Shown piece by piece: positions 1 to 10,930 of a stretch of DNA of 64,000 nt; position 1 is the stretch's first letter, and every line of letters begins with the position of its first letter. A program made the position numbers and the translations under genes. The stretch comes from Shewanella sp. MBTL60-112-B2 (GTDB lineage: Bacteria; Pseudomonadota; Gammaproteobacteria; Enterobacterales; Shewanellaceae): positions 124,001-188,000 of the forward strand of contig NZ_BPFA01000006.1 in the NCBI RefSeq assembly GCF_019655055.1, written 5' to 3'. The notes beneath the pieces were generated by a model that saw only the letters and a program-made list of their open reading frames with translations, was not told the DNA's origin and did no database searches.

Positions 1-1
1 T

Positions 2-2224
2 TTGCTCGGCATGCACCTTGTTAATCAAGGCAAAGCCTTGAGCGTACGGTGTTTCTTGCGGGGAGCGTTAGCGGTTGATGTGCTATGTCTAAAAACGGGA
101 CGTAAAGTTGCTAGTCTCAATAAGCATAACGAAGAGGGATTATTCAGCGGGATGATGGGCAGAAGAGTAAAACCTTTTCTGTATAAATTAAGAGTTGAAT
201 ATCCGTTGAGTGAACGGGAGATCATCGACCCATATCAATTTGAGAGTCTACTGTCTGATGATGATCTCTACCTGTTTGGTGAGGGGCGTCAGCAACAGGC
301 CTATGGTTTTTTGGGCGCCAATTGGCGCGAGCATTTAGGCGTCAATGGTGTGCATTTTTGTGTTTGGGCTCCCAATGCTAAACGGGTTTCGTTACTTGGC
401 GATTTTAATTTCTGGGATGGTGGCGCCCATGTTATGCGTCAACATTTAGCAAATGGTATGTGGGAGATATTTGTTCCAAATGCCACAGAGGGTCAGCACT
501 ATAAGTTCGAAATTATCACTCAAAATGGTGAGCGACTCGAAAAATCTGACCCTTATGCTAAGTCGATGCAAGATGCGCCTTGTAATGCTTCGCTTATCCC
601 GCAGCAGGCTGCACATCAGTGGCAAGATAATCACTGGATGCAGCAGCGTGCAAAAGTAAAGTGGCATCAGGCTCCTATGTCTATCTATGAAGTGCATTTA
701 GCTTCATGGCGACGCAAAGGCGATACTGGAGAGCACTACCTAAACTATCAAGATCTGATCGATGAACTTATTCCTTATGTGGTGGAGATGGGATTTACTC
801 ATCTGCAGTTGATGCCTGTGAGTGAATACCCGTTCGATGGTTCTTGGGGTTATCAGCCTGTGGGCCTGTATGCGCCAACATACCGTTTTGGCAATGCCGC
901 AGGGCTTAAAGCGTTTGTAGATGCGTGCCATCAAGCAGGTGTCGCGGTTATCCTTGACTGGGTCGCGGCGCACTTTCCTAAAGATCCGCACGGTTTAGCA
1001 CGCTTTGATGGCTCCTGTTTATATGAGCATGATGATCCTCGCCAAGGAGAGCACCCAGATTGGGATACGCTGATTTTTAACTATGGCCGCGGAGAGGTGC
1101 AAAGCTACCTTCTAAGCAATGCCTGTTACTGGCTTGAGGAATTCCATTTCGATGGTTTAAGGCTAGATGCCGTTTCTTCGATGTTGTACCTCGATTACAG
1201 CAGAGAGCCGGGGCAATGGTTGCCTAACGCCCATGGTGGACGTGAGAACTTAGCCGCAATTAGTTTTTTACAAAGTCTAAACCAGCGTCTGTATCAGGCA
1301 TTTCCCGGTGTTTGCATGATCGCGGAAGAGTCAACCGCTTGGCCTGGTGTTAGCCATATGCTCGAAAACGACTACAGGTTTGCTGCTCCTCATCAGGACA
1401 GTGACTCGAGCAGCGAACAAAGCCTTGGTTTTGGCTTTAAGTGGAACATGGGTTGGATGAATGACAGCATCGGCTATTTAAAGCGCGATCCTATTTATCG
1501 ACAGTTTCACCATCAAGAGCTGACGTTCAGTCTGGTTTATCAATATACCGAACAGTTCATTCTCTCGTTAAGTCATGATGAAGTGGTGCACGGTAAAGGT
1601 TCACTGCTGCATAAAATCCCTAACGATGACTGGCAAAAGTTAGCCACGCTCAGAGCTTATTACGGTTTTATGTGGGGCCACCCGGGCAAAAAACTATTGT
1701 TTATGGGTAATGAATTCGCCCAAAGAGATGAGTGGAGCCATGCCAAGAGTCTTGACTGGCACTTATTAGAGTATGCCCCTCACCAAGGGGTGCAGTCATG
1801 GGTTAAAGAGCTTAATAACTTGTATCGGAAACATGATCAGTTGTGGCTCAAAGATGGGGAGCCTAGCGGTTTTAGCTGGTTAGACTGTAATAACGAACAA
1901 CAGAGTATTTTTAGTTTTATCAGGCAAGGTGAAGTAGATACAGCGCCGCTGATTTTTATTATTAATATGACACCTAAAGTGCATCATGGTTTTCGAATTG
2001 GCTTACCGCTGAATAAACCATTTAAAGAATTACTGAACAGTGATAGTGAGCTATATGGTGGCAGTAATGTAGGTAATCAGGGGGTGATTATTGCAGAAGA
2101 GCAAGCCTATCAAGGCCTGCCTTTTAGCGCGATGATTACGGTGCCGCCTTTAGCTTGTCTTGTCCTGTCGCCTATAGAGGCACAAGCCTTGGTCACTGAA
2201 AACCACAAGATAAAAGAGCGATAA
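2..2224 (+). CDS. glgB: 1,4-alpha-glucan branching enzyme, 5'-truncated by window edge
   Basis: Makes alpha-1,6 branches in glycogen (GH13 family, cytoplasm). The reading frame enters from the left edge. The first visible residues (L-L-G-M-H) align with about residue 20-25 of E. coli GlgB, so the TTG at 2 is an internal leucine codon and the true start lies upstream. The 740 visible codons hold the N-terminal CBM48 module ([19 protein letters not shown]), the catalytic barrel with the nucleophile in LRLDAV (Asp about 389 in window numbering), the acid/base Glu in MIAEEST (about 442), and the transition-state motif [12 protein letters not shown]. The 53-residue spacing of nucleophile to Glu equals that of E. 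coli D405/E458. It is the first visible gene of a tight operon; glgX starts 2 bases after its stop. Confidence 0.97.
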   Translation: MLGMHLVNQGKALSVRCFLRGALAVDVLCLKTGRKVASLNKHNEEGLFSGMMGRRVKPFLYKLRVEYPLSEREIIDPYQFESLLSDDDLYLFGEGRQQQAYGFLGANWREHLGVNGVHFCVWAPNAKRVSLLGDFNFWDGGAHVMRQHLANGMWEIFVPNATEGQHYKFEIITQNGERLEKSDPYAKSMQDAPCNASLIPQQAAHQWQDNHWMQQRAKVKWHQAPMSIYEVHLASWRRKGDTGEHYLNYQDLIDELIPYVVEMGFTHLQLMPVSEYPFDGSWGYQPVGLYAPTYRFGNAAGLKAFVDACHQAGVAVILDWVAAHFPKDPHGLARFDGSCLYEHDDPRQGEHPDWDTLIFNYGRGEVQSYLLSNACYWLEEFHFDGLRLDAVSSMLYLDYSREPGQWLPNAHGGRENLAAISFLQSLNQRLYQAFPGVCMIAEESTAWPGVSHMLENDYRFAAPHQDSDSSSEQSLGFGFKWNMGWMNDSIGYLKRDPIYRQFHHQELTFSLVYQYTEQFILSLSHDEVVHGKGSLLHKIPNDDWQKLATLRAYYGFMWGHPGKKLLFMGNEFAQRDEWSHAKSLDWHLLEYAPHQGVQSWVKELNNLYRKHDQLWLKDGEPSGFSWLDCNNEQQSIFSFIRQGEVDTAPLIFIINMTPKVHHGFRIGLPLNKPFKELLNSDSELYGGSNVGNQGVIIAEEQAYQGLPFSAMITVPPLACLVLSPIEAQALVTENHKIKER

Positions 2225-2226
2225 CA

Positions 2227-4470
2227 GTGCTGCAGCATCAAGGTTTTCCTTATCCGCTTGGCGCAACAGTCGATGAAAACGGGGTGAACTTTGCCCTGTT
2301 TTCGGCTCACGCTAGTCAGGTGTGGCTATGTTTATTTGATCAAACCGGCAAACATGAAATTGAGCGAATAGCGCTAAAGCAACAGACCCATCAAGTGTGG
2401 CATATCTATCTACAAGTCGCTGATAAAGAACTTATATACGGCTATCGCGTCGATGGTCCATATGAGCCCAATATGGGGCATAGGTTTAATCCGCATAAGC
2501 TGCTGTTAGATCCTTACGCCAAGCAGTGGGTTGGTCAATTTATTGAGCATGATAGTCATTATGCTTATTACCGCGGCAGTGAGGACGCTGACTTATCGTT
2601 TGATCTGCGCGATAACAGCGAGTTCATGCCTAAATGCAAAGTGGTCGATATTGGCAACTTAAAACCCATTGCCCCGCTGGTTTCACCTAAGAGTCGGTTA
2701 AATCAGCAGCATTGCTCCTCGCAGCTTACAAAAATCGGTGGCACTCAAATGCCGCAAAGCATCATCTATGAGCTACACGTTAAAGGTTTCAGCCAACAAA
2801 ATGAGCAGATAGCGCCAGCACTCAGAGGGCGCTTTTTAGGGCTTGCTGATGATGCCAGTATTGACTACCTAAGTTCACTTGGCATCACTGCTGTTGAGCT
2901 GATGCCTGTGCACAGTTTTATCTCGGAAGCATTTCTAGCCGAAAAACAGCTATCTAATTATTGGGGCTATAACAGCTTAGGTTTTTTTGCTCCCCACCAA
3001 GATTATCTTTGCGATGAAGGCAGCGGCAATATCGATGAGTTTCGGCAGATGGTGAGCAAGCTTCATCAAGCGGGAATAGAAGTGCTGCTCGATGTGGTTT
3101 ACAACCATAGCGCAGAGGGCAATCATCTCGGACCTAGCTTAAGTTTTAAGGGAATAGATAACCTCAGCTATTACCGTTTACTGTCCAATGATAAACGTTT
3201 TTACATTAACGATACCGGCTGTGGTAACAGCTTAGACATCAGCCACCCACGAGTGCTGCAATTGGTGCTCGACTCATTACGATATTGGGTTGAAGTGATG
3301 GGAGTTGATGGGTTTCGTTTCGATCTGGCCAGTAGCCTCGGGCGCGAGCCCTACGGTTTTGACCCGGGAGCCGGTTTTTTCGATGCGATTAGTCAAGATC
3401 CCATCCTCAGCCAAGTAAAGTTGATTGCTGAACCTTGGGATATCGGCCCTGGTGGATACCAGCTCGGTGGCTACCCGCAACTTTGGAGTGAATGGAACGA
3501 TAGATACCGTGACACATTGAGACGATTTTGGCGCGGTGATCTTGGCTTATTACCCGAATTTGCGCGGCGCTTTCATGGCTCTAGCGATCTTTTTGAAGGA
3601 TCTTTACGTGGTCCAGCTGCCAGTATCAATTTTATCACTAGCCACGATGGCTTTAGCCTGCAAGATCTAGTGAGTTATAGCGAACGACATAACCTAGATA
3701 ATGGCGAACAAAATCGTGATGGACATCAGGAAAACTTCAGCTGTAACTACGGCATTGAAGGAGAGACTGATGACGCTAGCATTCAAGCTCTTCGAAATAG
3801 ACAGGCTCGTAATCTTCTTAGCTGCTTACTCTTTTCTCAAGGCGTTCCTATGTTGCTCAGTGGCGATGAAATGGGTCATAGCCAAGGCGGAAACAATAAT
3901 GCTTATTGCCAAGATAACTGTTTGACTTGGCTTAATTGGCAGTTGCAACCTTGGCAACAGCAGCGGCTTGCATTCACAACAGGCCTAATTGCACTGCGAA
4001 AACGTTTTCCTCTACTGGGCCATAAAGATTTTATTCATAAAGACGTTCTAACCCAGAGCAGCGTGAGTTATGGAGCAAGTCATAACACCAGTCATGGCGG
4101 CCCTGCTACAAACATGGCAATTGAGCACACTGATGACAATCCAAGTATGAGTTGGTTTTGTCGTCAAGCAGAATCTATGACGAAACAGTTATGGACTGAG
4201 GGACAAACACGCAGCCTTAGCGTGATGCTTTGCAGTGAGCTTGAAGAGCTTAAGGGACAGCGCCAAGCGTTACTGCTGATGCTTAACACAGATGAGCAAG
4301 CCTTGGAGTTTAGTTTCCCCACCTTAAGTGAATTCGGGCATTGGCGACCACTTGTGGATACTTATTCGGGGCAAATTAATAGCCCTGAAACAGCTGCAGA
4401 TTTAACTCAACAATCGATTGTATTGCAAGACAGAAGCTTAATGTTGTTTTACGCCCAAACCAAGGAGTGA
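2227..4470 (+). CDS. glgX: Glycogen debranching enzyme GlgX
   Basis: Hydrolyses alpha-1,6 links in phosphorylase-limit glycogen (GH13, isoamylase-type). Starts at GTG 2227, two bases after the glgB stop, which suggests translational coupling. The 747-residue product opens with the CBM48-like segment GATVDENGVNFALFSAHA. It continues with the GH13 regions VVYNHSAEGN, the nucleophile segment GFRFDLASSLGR, the acid/base segment LIAEPWDIGPGGYQLG and FITSHDGFSLQDLVSY. It is about 90 residues longer than E. coli GlgX (657). Some of the extra length sits in the C-terminal third, between the last barrel motifs and the end. It works with the phosphorylase encoded 4 bases downstream. Confidence 0.96.
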   Translation: MLQHQGFPYPLGATVDENGVNFALFSAHASQVWLCLFDQTGKHEIERIALKQQTHQVWHIYLQVADKELIYGYRVDGPYEPNMGHRFNPHKLLLDPYAKQWVGQFIEHDSHYAYYRGSEDADLSFDLRDNSEFMPKCKVVDIGNLKPIAPLVSPKSRLNQQHCSSQLTKIGGTQMPQSIIYELHVKGFSQQNEQIAPALRGRFLGLADDASIDYLSSLGITAVELMPVHSFISEAFLAEKQLSNYWGYNSLGFFAPHQDYLCDEGSGNIDEFRQMVSKLHQAGIEVLLDVVYNHSAEGNHLGPSLSFKGIDNLSYYRLLSNDKRFYINDTGCGNSLDISHPRVLQLVLDSLRYWVEVMGVDGFRFDLASSLGREPYGFDPGAGFFDAISQDPILSQVKLIAEPWDIGPGGYQLGGYPQLWSEWNDRYRDTLRRFWRGDLGLLPEFARRFHGSSDLFEGSLRGPAASINFITSHDGFSLQDLVSYSERHNLDNGEQNRDGHQENFSCNYGIEGETDDASIQALRNRQARNLLSCLLFSQGVPMLLSGDEMGHSQGGNNNAYCQDNCLTWLNWQLQPWQQQRLAFTTGLIALRKRFPLLGHKDFIHKDVLTQSSVSYGASHNTSHGGPATNMAIEHTDDNPSMSWFCRQAESMTKQLWTEGQTRSLSVMLCSELEELKGQRQALLLMLNTDEQALEFSFPTLSEFGHWRPLVDTYSGQINSPETAADLTQQSIVLQDRSLMLFYAQTKE

Positions 4471-4474
4471 CTTC

Positions 4475-7003
4475 ATGACGACACCTGTTAAACCTGCTTC
4501 AGTGAAGGAAAGCCAAGCTCGTACCAAAGCTAAGAAAACCAGCGTAAATAGTAAGCCTACAAAGGCTGATGTAGCAGATAAAGCCAAGGGCCAAGATGCT
4601 TGTAATACCCTCGCAGCTTGTATGCAGCGCAACGTGAGTAATGGCTTAAGCCGTGATTTACATGATAAGCAAGAGCTATTTATGGCACTGGCTCTGAGTG
4701 TGAAGGAACAAATGCTATTGCCATGGCGTGCAACACGGCAAGCAGACTGTCAATTTGAGCGTAAGCAAGTTGCTTATCTGTCACTTGAGTTTTTGATGGG
4801 CAGAGCCATGGGTAACGCGATTATGAACCTAGATATGCTGCAGGAGACCAAGGAAACCTTACAAGAGTATGCGGTCGAACTGGAAGATATTGAGCAAATA
4901 GAACATGACGCTGGGCTAGGAAATGGTGGCTTAGGGCGTTTGGCCGCCTGCTTTTTAGATAGTTGTGCCAGTTTGGATCTTAGCGTAACAGGTTATGGGA
5001 TCCGTTATGAGTACGGCATGTTTGCACAAAAACTAGTGGATGGCTTTCAAGTCGAGCGCCCAGATCGTTGGCTCAGGCAGGGCAACCCTTGGGAAGTTAG
5101 AGTTGCCGAGCATAATGTCACTGTGCCTTTTTTTGGCCAAACCAGCAGCTATGTAGACCCGAATGGGCGTACGAATGTGGTGTGGGTTGGCACACAAGAT
5201 GTACTGGCTGTGGCTTACGATATGCCCGTTCCGGGTTATCAGAATGGCCGGGTAAATACGTTAAGACTGTGGAAGTCAGAAGCCACCGATGATTTTGACT
5301 TAGAGGAGTTTAACCAAGGGGATTATGCCGAGGCGGTGGCCACTAAAAACATGGCAGAGCAGATCACTATGGTGCTTTACCCCAATGATGTCAGTGAAAA
5401 TGGCAAAGAACTGCGCCTGCGTCAGCAGTATTTTCTTAGTTCAGCGAGCCTACAAGATCTGCTAAGGACCTGGGTACAACGTAAAGGCAACGACTTTAGT
5501 GAGTTTGCTAAATACAACGTAATGCAACTTAACGACACGCACCCTAGTATTGCCATTCCAGAGTTGATGCGTTTGCTGGTGGATGAGCACTTCCTTGAAT
5601 GGGACGACGCCTGGCAAGTTGTGACGCAAACCATGGCTTATACCAACCATACTTTATTACCCGAAGCACTAGAGCGCTGGCCTGTACGTATGCTGGGGCA
5701 TATGTTGCCGAGGATCTTAGAAATCATTTACGAGATAAACGCACGCTATCTTGAGCAGGTTGCACACCATTGGCCGGGTGAGCCGCAAAAGCTTACGCAA
5801 ATGTCGATTATCGAAGAGGGCAACGAGCCCCATGTGAGAATGGCCTATCTAGCCATAGTGGCAAGCTTCTCAGTTAACGGTGTAGCGGGGTTGCACAGTC
5901 AATTACTTATCTCTGGTCTATTCAAAGATTTTTATGCCATGTGGCCAGAAAAGTTCAATAACAAAACCAATGGCGTCACGCCAAGGCGTTGGCTGGCGCA
6001 CTGTAACCCGGGGCTGGCACAGCTGTTAAGAAAAAGGCTGGGTAATGAGTGGGTGACAGACTTGAGTCATTTAAATGCATTAAACGCGTTTACTGATGAT
6101 ATGGCCTTTATTAAAGAGTGGCAGCTGGTTAAACAGCAAAACAAAGCGGCTTTGGCTGAGCTGATAAAGCTTGAATGCGACGTTGAGTTTGATGTTGATA
6201 TGTTATTCGATGTGCAGGTCAAACGTATTCATGAATATAAGCGTCAGCTGCTAAATATTCTGCATGTTATCCATCTTTATCATCAGATCCAGCAAGGTCA
6301 TACCGCCGATATCGTGCCTCGCTGCGTGTTAATTGGTGGTAAGGCTGCACCAGGTTATGCCATGGCAAAGTTAGTGATCAAGCTGGCGAGTAATGTCGCC
6401 CATATGGTGAACTCAGATCCTGAAGTTTCCAAGTATCTCCGCTTTGCATTTTTGCCTAATTACAACGTGAGTGCGATGGAGAAAATCTGCCCAGCAACGG
6501 ATCTTTCTGAGCAGATCTCAACGGCAGGCAAAGAGGCGTCAGGCACTGGTAATATGAAGTTTATGATGAATGGTGCCATCACCATAGGCACGCTCGATGG
6601 TGCCAATGTTGAAATGCTAGAAGAGGTGGGAGAGGACAACTTCTTCCTATTTGGTTTAAATGCTCAGCAGGTAGTTGAACAGCGTCAAAATTATCAGCCA
6701 CAGCAATTTATCAATGACTCAGCAGCATTAACTCAAGTCCTAGAGCTGATTAACAGTGGGCACTTTAGCCTGCTCGAACCCGGTATTTTCTCCCCGATAG
6801 TCGACTCCATAACCAGCTGTGATGACCCTTGGATGACGGCGGCGGACTTTGAATCATTTCGCCTGGCTCAACAAAGTGTTGCTAAAGCCTACCGTAACCC
6901 AACCAGTTGGACTCAAATGAGTATTCGTAATACGGCTGCAAGTGGGCGCTTTTCAAGTGATGTCACTATCGCAGGCTATCGCGATGAGATCTGGGGAGCA
7001 TAG
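4475..7003 (+). CDS. glgP: Glycogen/maltodextrin phosphorylase
   Basis: Releases glucose-1-phosphate from glycogen chain ends using pyridoxal phosphate (GT35 family). The ATG at 4475 follows a GGAGTG ribosome site. The 842-residue protein has the family signature EASGTGNMKFMMNG with the PLP-binding lysine, followed by TIGTLDGANVEML. The glycine-rich segment HDAGLGNGGLGRLAACFLDS lies near residue 150. Compared with E. coli GlgP (815 residues) it carries about 30 extra N-terminal residues rich in Lys, Ser, Thr and Ala, which look disordered. The spacing to glgC is about 120 bp, with a good Shine-Dalgarno before glgC but no terminator, so the operon probably continues. Confidence 0.96.
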   Translation: MTTPVKPASVKESQARTKAKKTSVNSKPTKADVADKAKGQDACNTLAACMQRNVSNGLSRDLHDKQELFMALALSVKEQMLLPWRATRQADCQFERKQVAYLSLEFLMGRAMGNAIMNLDMLQETKETLQEYAVELEDIEQIEHDAGLGNGGLGRLAACFLDSCASLDLSVTGYGIRYEYGMFAQKLVDGFQVERPDRWLRQGNPWEVRVAEHNVTVPFFGQTSSYVDPNGRTNVVWVGTQDVLAVAYDMPVPGYQNGRVNTLRLWKSEATDDFDLEEFNQGDYAEAVATKNMAEQITMVLYPNDVSENGKELRLRQQYFLSSASLQDLLRTWVQRKGNDFSEFAKYNVMQLNDTHPSIAIPELMRLLVDEHFLEWDDAWQVVTQTMAYTNHTLLPEALERWPVRMLGHMLPRILEIIYEINARYLEQVAHHWPGEPQKLTQMSIIEEGNEPHVRMAYLAIVASFSVNGVAGLHSQLLISGLFKDFYAMWPEKFNNKTNGVTPRRWLAHCNPGLAQLLRKRLGNEWVTDLSHLNALNAFTDDMAFIKEWQLVKQQNKAALAELIKLECDVEFDVDMLFDVQVKRIHEYKRQLLNILHVIHLYHQIQQGHTADIVPRCVLIGGKAAPGYAMAKLVIKLASNVAHMVNSDPEVSKYLRFAFLPNYNVSAMEKICPATDLSEQISTAGKEASGTGNMKFMMNGAITIGTLDGANVEMLEEVGEDNFFLFGLNAQQVVEQRQNYQPQQFINDSAALTQVLELINSGHFSLLEPGIFSPIVDSITSCDDPWMTAADFESFRLAQQSVAKAYRNPTSWTQMSIRNTAASGRFSSDVTIAGYRDEIWGA

Positions 7004-7123
7004 CAATGAAATTGACAAGATGGGTCGCTGAGACCGAGATTGCGGCCAAAACAGTGAAGCATGAATCCAACTATTTGTTTGTAAAAGTTAACTTTAAAGA
7101 CAGTGTTCAAGGAGCGAACCTCA

Positions 7124-8392
7124 ATGACTAAAGCAAGCCCGCGTTATATCAGTAATTTAACTCGTGATACCTATGCAATCATTCTTGCTGGTGGAAGAGG
7201 TTCAAGGTTACATGAGCTGACAGATTGGCGTGCTAAGCCATCTCTGTATTTCGGAGGCAAGTTTCGCATTATAGATTTCCCGCTTTCAAACTGTATTAAT
7301 TCAGGGATCCGTCGAATTGGTGTGGTCACGCAGTATAAGTCTCATTCATTGATCCGCCACGTGATGCGAGGCTGGGGCCACTTCAAGAAAGAATTAGGTG
7401 AGTCGGTTGAGATCTTGCCGGCATCGCAGCGATATTCAGAGAATTGGTACCAAGGCACAGCTGACGCAGTGTTTCAGAATATCGATATTATTCGTCATGA
7501 ATTGCCAAAGTACGTGATGATTTTATCAGGCGATCATGTTTACCGCATGGATTATGCTGGCCTATTAGCAACCCATGCAGAATCTGGCGCCGATATGACC
7601 GTCTCTTGTTTAGAGGTGCCCGTTGCCGAAGCCGCTGGAGCATTTGGCGTTGTTGAGGTCGATGAAACTAAACGCATTTTAGGCTTTGAAGAGAAGCCAG
7701 AACTGCCTAAACACTTACCAGAAGATCCTGAGATGTGCTTAGCTTCGATGGGCAACTATGTGTTTAACACTGAGTTCTTGTTTGAGCAATTAAAGCGAGA
7801 TGCACAAAACGAAGACTCAGATAGAGACTTTGGTAAGGATATTATTCCAGCCATTATCAAAGAGCATAAGGTGTACGCTCACCGTTTTCGCAGCGCCTTT
7901 CCTAACGAGGAGGCTTATTGGCGTGACGTGGGGACGCTGGACTCTTTCTGGCAATCGAATATGGAGTTGTTATCACCCACTCCTGCACTGAATCTTTATG
8001 ATGCTAAGTGGCCAATTTGGACCTATCAAGAGCAGTTGCCTCCCGCTAAATTTGTATTTGATGACGATGACCGTCGCGGCATGGCGCTTGATTCTATTAT
8101 CTCTGGAGGCTGTATTATCTCAGGCTCAACCGTGCGCCGCAGTGTGTTGTTTAATGAGGTACGAGTTTGCTCTTATTCAACCGTAGAAGACTCGGTGATC
8201 TTGCCTGATGTGGTGGTGCTACGAAATTGTAAAATTAAGAATGCGATTATCGACAGAGGCTGCATCATTCCTGAGGGAACTGTGATTGGTTATAACCATG
8301 AGCATGATAAAGCGAAAGGCTTTAGGGTGTCTGAAAAGGGCATTGTCTTAGTCACTCGTGACATGCTGGGCTTACCGGTAGGGTATGAGTAG
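7124..8392 (+). CDS. glgC: Glucose-1-phosphate adenylyltransferase (ADP-glucose pyrophosphorylase)
   Basis: Makes ADP-glucose from ATP and glucose-1-phosphate, the committed and allosterically controlled step of bacterial glycogen synthesis. The ATG at 7124 is preferred over an in-frame GTG at 7103 because AAGGAG (7109-7114) sits 9 bases upstream. The product is 422 residues. Visible features are the nucleotide-binding loop [14 protein letters not shown], the substrate segment [14 protein letters not shown], the catalytic-site segment GDHVYRMDY, the sugar-phosphate segment FEEKP and a C-terminal left-handed beta-helix with hexapeptide-like repeats ([31 protein letters not shown]). It is followed 3 bases later by glgA. 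Confidence 0.96.
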   Translation: MTKASPRYISNLTRDTYAIILAGGRGSRLHELTDWRAKPSLYFGGKFRIIDFPLSNCINSGIRRIGVVTQYKSHSLIRHVMRGWGHFKKELGESVEILPASQRYSENWYQGTADAVFQNIDIIRHELPKYVMILSGDHVYRMDYAGLLATHAESGADMTVSCLEVPVAEAAGAFGVVEVDETKRILGFEEKPELPKHLPEDPEMCLASMGNYVFNTEFLFEQLKRDAQNEDSDRDFGKDIIPAIIKEHKVYAHRFRSAFPNEEAYWRDVGTLDSFWQSNMELLSPTPALNLYDAKWPIWTYQEQLPPAKFVFDDDDRRGMALDSIISGGCIISGSTVRRSVLFNEVRVCSYSTVEDSVILPDVVVLRNCKIKNAIIDRGCIIPEGTVIGYNHEHDKAKGFRVSEKGIVLVTRDMLGLPVGYE

Positions 8393-8395
8393 CCT

Positions 8396-10144
8396 ATGAG
8401 CAATGTTAACCATGTCGAAGCCCTAGCATCGGAAAGTCGCGCTAGGGTGTTAATGCTCGCAGCCGAGAATGGTGCAATAGCTGGCGCTAAAGTTGGCGGT
8501 ATGGCAGATGTTATCCGTGATCTTCCGCTTGCTATGGCTAAACAGGGAGTCGCTGTCGATGTTGCTATGCCCAGCTTTGGCGATTTAATCAATACCGCCA
8601 ATGCCAGTTGGGTTGGCGATGTGCAGTTGCAATTTACTGGTCAGGTGTATCAGGTTGGGGTGTATCAAGCGGCGCATCCTACACTTGATAACTGCAGCTT
8701 TTATCTGTTTCAACACCCATTATTTAATGGCAGCTATGGCGCCTATTCACAAGGAGATGCCAACCGCCCATTTGCCGAAGATGCCACTAAGTTTGCGCTA
8801 TTTAATCTGGCAGTAGCCGAAGCGTTACGTTGTGATACTCAAGCAGTCAATAATCAAGGAATAGCGCAGAAACGGATTGAGCAATCGAGGTTTTTTAAAG
8901 CCTTGCCCAGTATTGTGCATCTACATGATTGGCATACGGCGCAGTTTGCGGTATTGCGGGCATTTGATGCTAACTATGCTTTCTTACAGTCGCTGCCTTG
9001 CGTGTTCAGCATACACAATCTGGCACTACAGGGAATACGGCCTATACGCGATGAGGCATCATCGTTTGCCGCTTGGTATCCCGAACTGTTAGCACAACTT
9101 AGTGAGGAGCAGCTTAATCTTTTTCGTGACCCTCGTTACCCAAACTGCATTAATCCTATGCGCGCAGGCATAGTGCTAAGTGATAAAGTGCACCTTGTTT
9201 CACCAAGTTATGCCGATGAGGTGTTATTGCCTTCGCAGGCAGAAAAAGGCTTCTTTGGGGGAGAGGGGCTAGAGCAAGATTTGCTTCATAGGCTTGAAGG
9301 GCAAGCTTTAGTGGGCATATTAAATGGCTGTATGTACCCAGATGACAGTGGTGAAAGCAAGAATTTTTCCGAGCCGACATCAGAAAGCAACAGACAACAG
9401 CTGATTAACGGTCATATTGCACTGGCACAGGAAAAGCTCATTGCGTGGCAGGTGGGTCAGACTCAAGTCAGAGCTCAGGACTTTATTGCTAAGCACAGGC
9501 TGTGGCAGTGGCAAGAGACTATCAAGGACGAAGAGCAGAGTTTGCCCTTTATCATGACTTCAGTTGGCAGACTGACAGATCAAAAGGTGCTGATTTTAAG
9601 GGCTCGTTTCCCAAGTGATATCGCTGAAGTATCTCTTAGAGGGAAAACAGTACTAGAAGCCCTGCTCGATAGACTGGCTCAGCAGCAAGCTGATGCTCGG
9701 TTTGTGTTACTTGGGAGTGGCGATGAGGTTATTGCCAGAGAGTTTAGTGATATTGCTGCTAAGTATCCGCAGTTTGTGTTTTTAAATGGTTACGATGAGC
9801 AACTGTCTCAGCAGCTGTATCAACTTGGCTCGCTGTTTTTAATGCCAAGTTCATTCGAGCCCTGCGGCATAAGCCAGATGTTGGCGATGCGAGAAGGGCA
9901 GTTATGTCTGGTGAACCGAATTGGCGGTCTTAAAGATACCGTACACCATCTAGAAACTGGCTTTGTATTTGAGGGCGAGGATTTACTGGCACAGGGATTA
10001 TCGCTGCTAACCAAGTTTGAACAAGCGCTGTCGATGTTTGCTAGCCAAGCTTGGCAAGGCATGCAGCACAACGCAAGGATGCAACGTTTCGATTGGGATT
10101 CTCAGGCCTTACGATACAAACACCAGCTATATGGCCTGAAGTAG
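8396..10144 (+). CDS. glgA: Glycogen synthase, ADP-glucose type
   Basis: Transfers glucose from ADP-glucose to growing alpha-1,4 chains (GT5). The ATG at 8396 lies 3 bases after the glgC stop. The N-terminal ADP-glucose loop reads AGAKVGGMADV (Lys about 32, then Val) instead of the common KTGGLADV. The C-terminal GT-B half has GRLTDQK, the acidic catalytic segment PSSFEPCGISQMLAM and NRIGGLKDTV. At 582 residues it is about 100 longer than E. coli GlgA (477). Extra sequence sits around residues 150-170 and 320-380, between the two Rossmann lobes. It is the last gene of the operon, followed by a strong terminator at 10242-10268. Confidence 0.93.
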   Translation: MSNVNHVEALASESRARVLMLAAENGAIAGAKVGGMADVIRDLPLAMAKQGVAVDVAMPSFGDLINTANASWVGDVQLQFTGQVYQVGVYQAAHPTLDNCSFYLFQHPLFNGSYGAYSQGDANRPFAEDATKFALFNLAVAEALRCDTQAVNNQGIAQKRIEQSRFFKALPSIVHLHDWHTAQFAVLRAFDANYAFLQSLPCVFSIHNLALQGIRPIRDEASSFAAWYPELLAQLSEEQLNLFRDPRYPNCINPMRAGIVLSDKVHLVSPSYADEVLLPSQAEKGFFGGEGLEQDLLHRLEGQALVGILNGCMYPDDSGESKNFSEPTSESNRQQLINGHIALAQEKLIAWQVGQTQVRAQDFIAKHRLWQWQETIKDEEQSLPFIMTSVGRLTDQKVLILRARFPSDIAEVSLRGKTVLEALLDRLAQQQADARFVLLGSGDEVIAREFSDIAAKYPQFVFLNGYDEQLSQQLYQLGSLFLMPSSFEPCGISQMLAMREGQLCLVNRIGGLKDTVHHLETGFVFEGEDLLAQGLSLLTKFEQALSMFASQAWQGMQHNARMQRFDWDSQALRYKHQLYGLK

Positions 10145-10148
10145 CAGG

Positions 10149-10198
10149 TTTAGGTAGTAGGTTCAGAAGTAGAAAGTTTAGGTAGTAGATTTAGAAGT
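10149..10198 (+). repeat. Two imperfect 22-bp direct repeats after glgA
   Basis: TTTAGGTAGTAGGTTCAGAA and a near copy (TTTAGGTAGTAGATTTAGAA) begin at 10149 and 10177, 28 bases apart, just after the glgA stop and before its terminator. No coding role is apparent. They look like a local slippage duplication. Confidence 0.6.
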
Positions 10199-10241
10199 GA
10201 CATGAGACGTTTATTTAATCGTTTTTTAACCTTTACTGATG

Positions 10242-10268
10242 GGGCGCTAACTGAGCGCCCTATCTTTT
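10242..10268 (+). terminator. Rho-independent terminator of the glg operon
   Basis: The perfect 7-bp stem GGGCGCT/AGCGCCC has a 5-base loop and is followed by TATCTTTTTT. It lies about 100 bases after glgA. Confidence 0.85.
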
Positions 10269-10293
10269 TTAGCTTGGATCTAGACTATCTATT

Positions 10294-10329
10294 AAGGCTA
10301 AGTAAGGCTAAGTAAGGCTAAGTAAGGCT
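10294..10329. repeat. Short 10-bp tandem repeat
   Basis: The unit AGTAAGGCTA is repeated about three and a half times between the glg terminator and the end of the NYN gene. It touches the last codons of the minus-strand gene. Copy number is likely variable between strains. Confidence 0.7.
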
Positions 10330-10331
10330 TA

Positions 10332-10805
10332 TTAAAGCAGTAAGCTATCATCAATTTCGTGGAACTGGTTTACTGAATCAATCAGTGATTTTGCGGTTAA
10401 TGTCGGCACGCCATAGACCTGAGTTTCCACGCAATACTTTTGCTGGATCCTTTGCATCAACAGATCAAAGTCGCCATCGCCGGAGAGTAAAATAACGCAA
10501 TCGACTTCGCTTGCCGCTTCCATGATGTCGATAGTGATCCCCACATCCCAATCACCCTTAGCTGAGCCATCACTTCGTTGGATAAAAGGTTTCAGTTTTA
10601 CCTCGAAGCCGATGTGTTTCAATGCATCTTGAAACTTGAGCTGACCATCATCGCCGCGATGGATCGCATAAGCGCTGGCCTGGCTAATTTCACCTTCATA
10701 ACCTAAGTGTTGCCAGAGTTTTCGGTAATTGAATTGTTTGCCATAGGCTTGGCGGCAGGTGTAATAGATGTTCTGTACATCGACAAACAGGGCGATTTTT
10801 TTCAC
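10332..10805 (-). CDS. NYN-domain (LabA/DUF88-like) protein
   Basis: A 157-residue protein matching the NYN/LabA (DUF88) family of PIN-like nuclease folds. Conserved acidic positions fit a metal-binding site: Asp9 and Asn12 in LFVDVQNIYY, Asp residues in GDWDVGITIDI near residue 85, and LLSGDGDFDLLM near residue 107. Family members are thought to act on RNA. The substrate cannot be told here. It is a single-gene unit on the minus strand, convergent with glgA. The start is the only good ATG. Confidence 0.85.
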   Translation of the reverse strand: MKKIALFVDVQNIYYTCRQAYGKQFNYRKLWQHLGYEGEISQASAYAIHRGDDGQLKFQDALKHIGFEVKLKPFIQRSDGSAKGDWDVGITIDIMEAASEVDCVILLSGDGDFDLLMQRIQQKYCVETQVYGVPTLTAKSLIDSVNQFHEIDDSLLL

Positions 10806-10930
10806 TGTATGCTCATTTAGTTAGCTTGCAAATCGGTAGGCGTCAGCGTTAAAGCCTGCAACATAAAGAATACTATTGCATCGAGGTGAAAATAGCGACT
10901 GCTTAAATCCGATGCTTTCAATATTTTGCA

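Noticed and set aside
2-13. TTG at position 2 as the glgB start codon
   Set aside because: Similarity to other branching enzymes places about 20-25 residues before this point; the gene is cut by the window edge.
10294-10329. Tandem AGTAAGGCTA units as a CRISPR array
   Set aside because: The units are contiguous 10-mers without spacers, so this is a simple tandem repeat.
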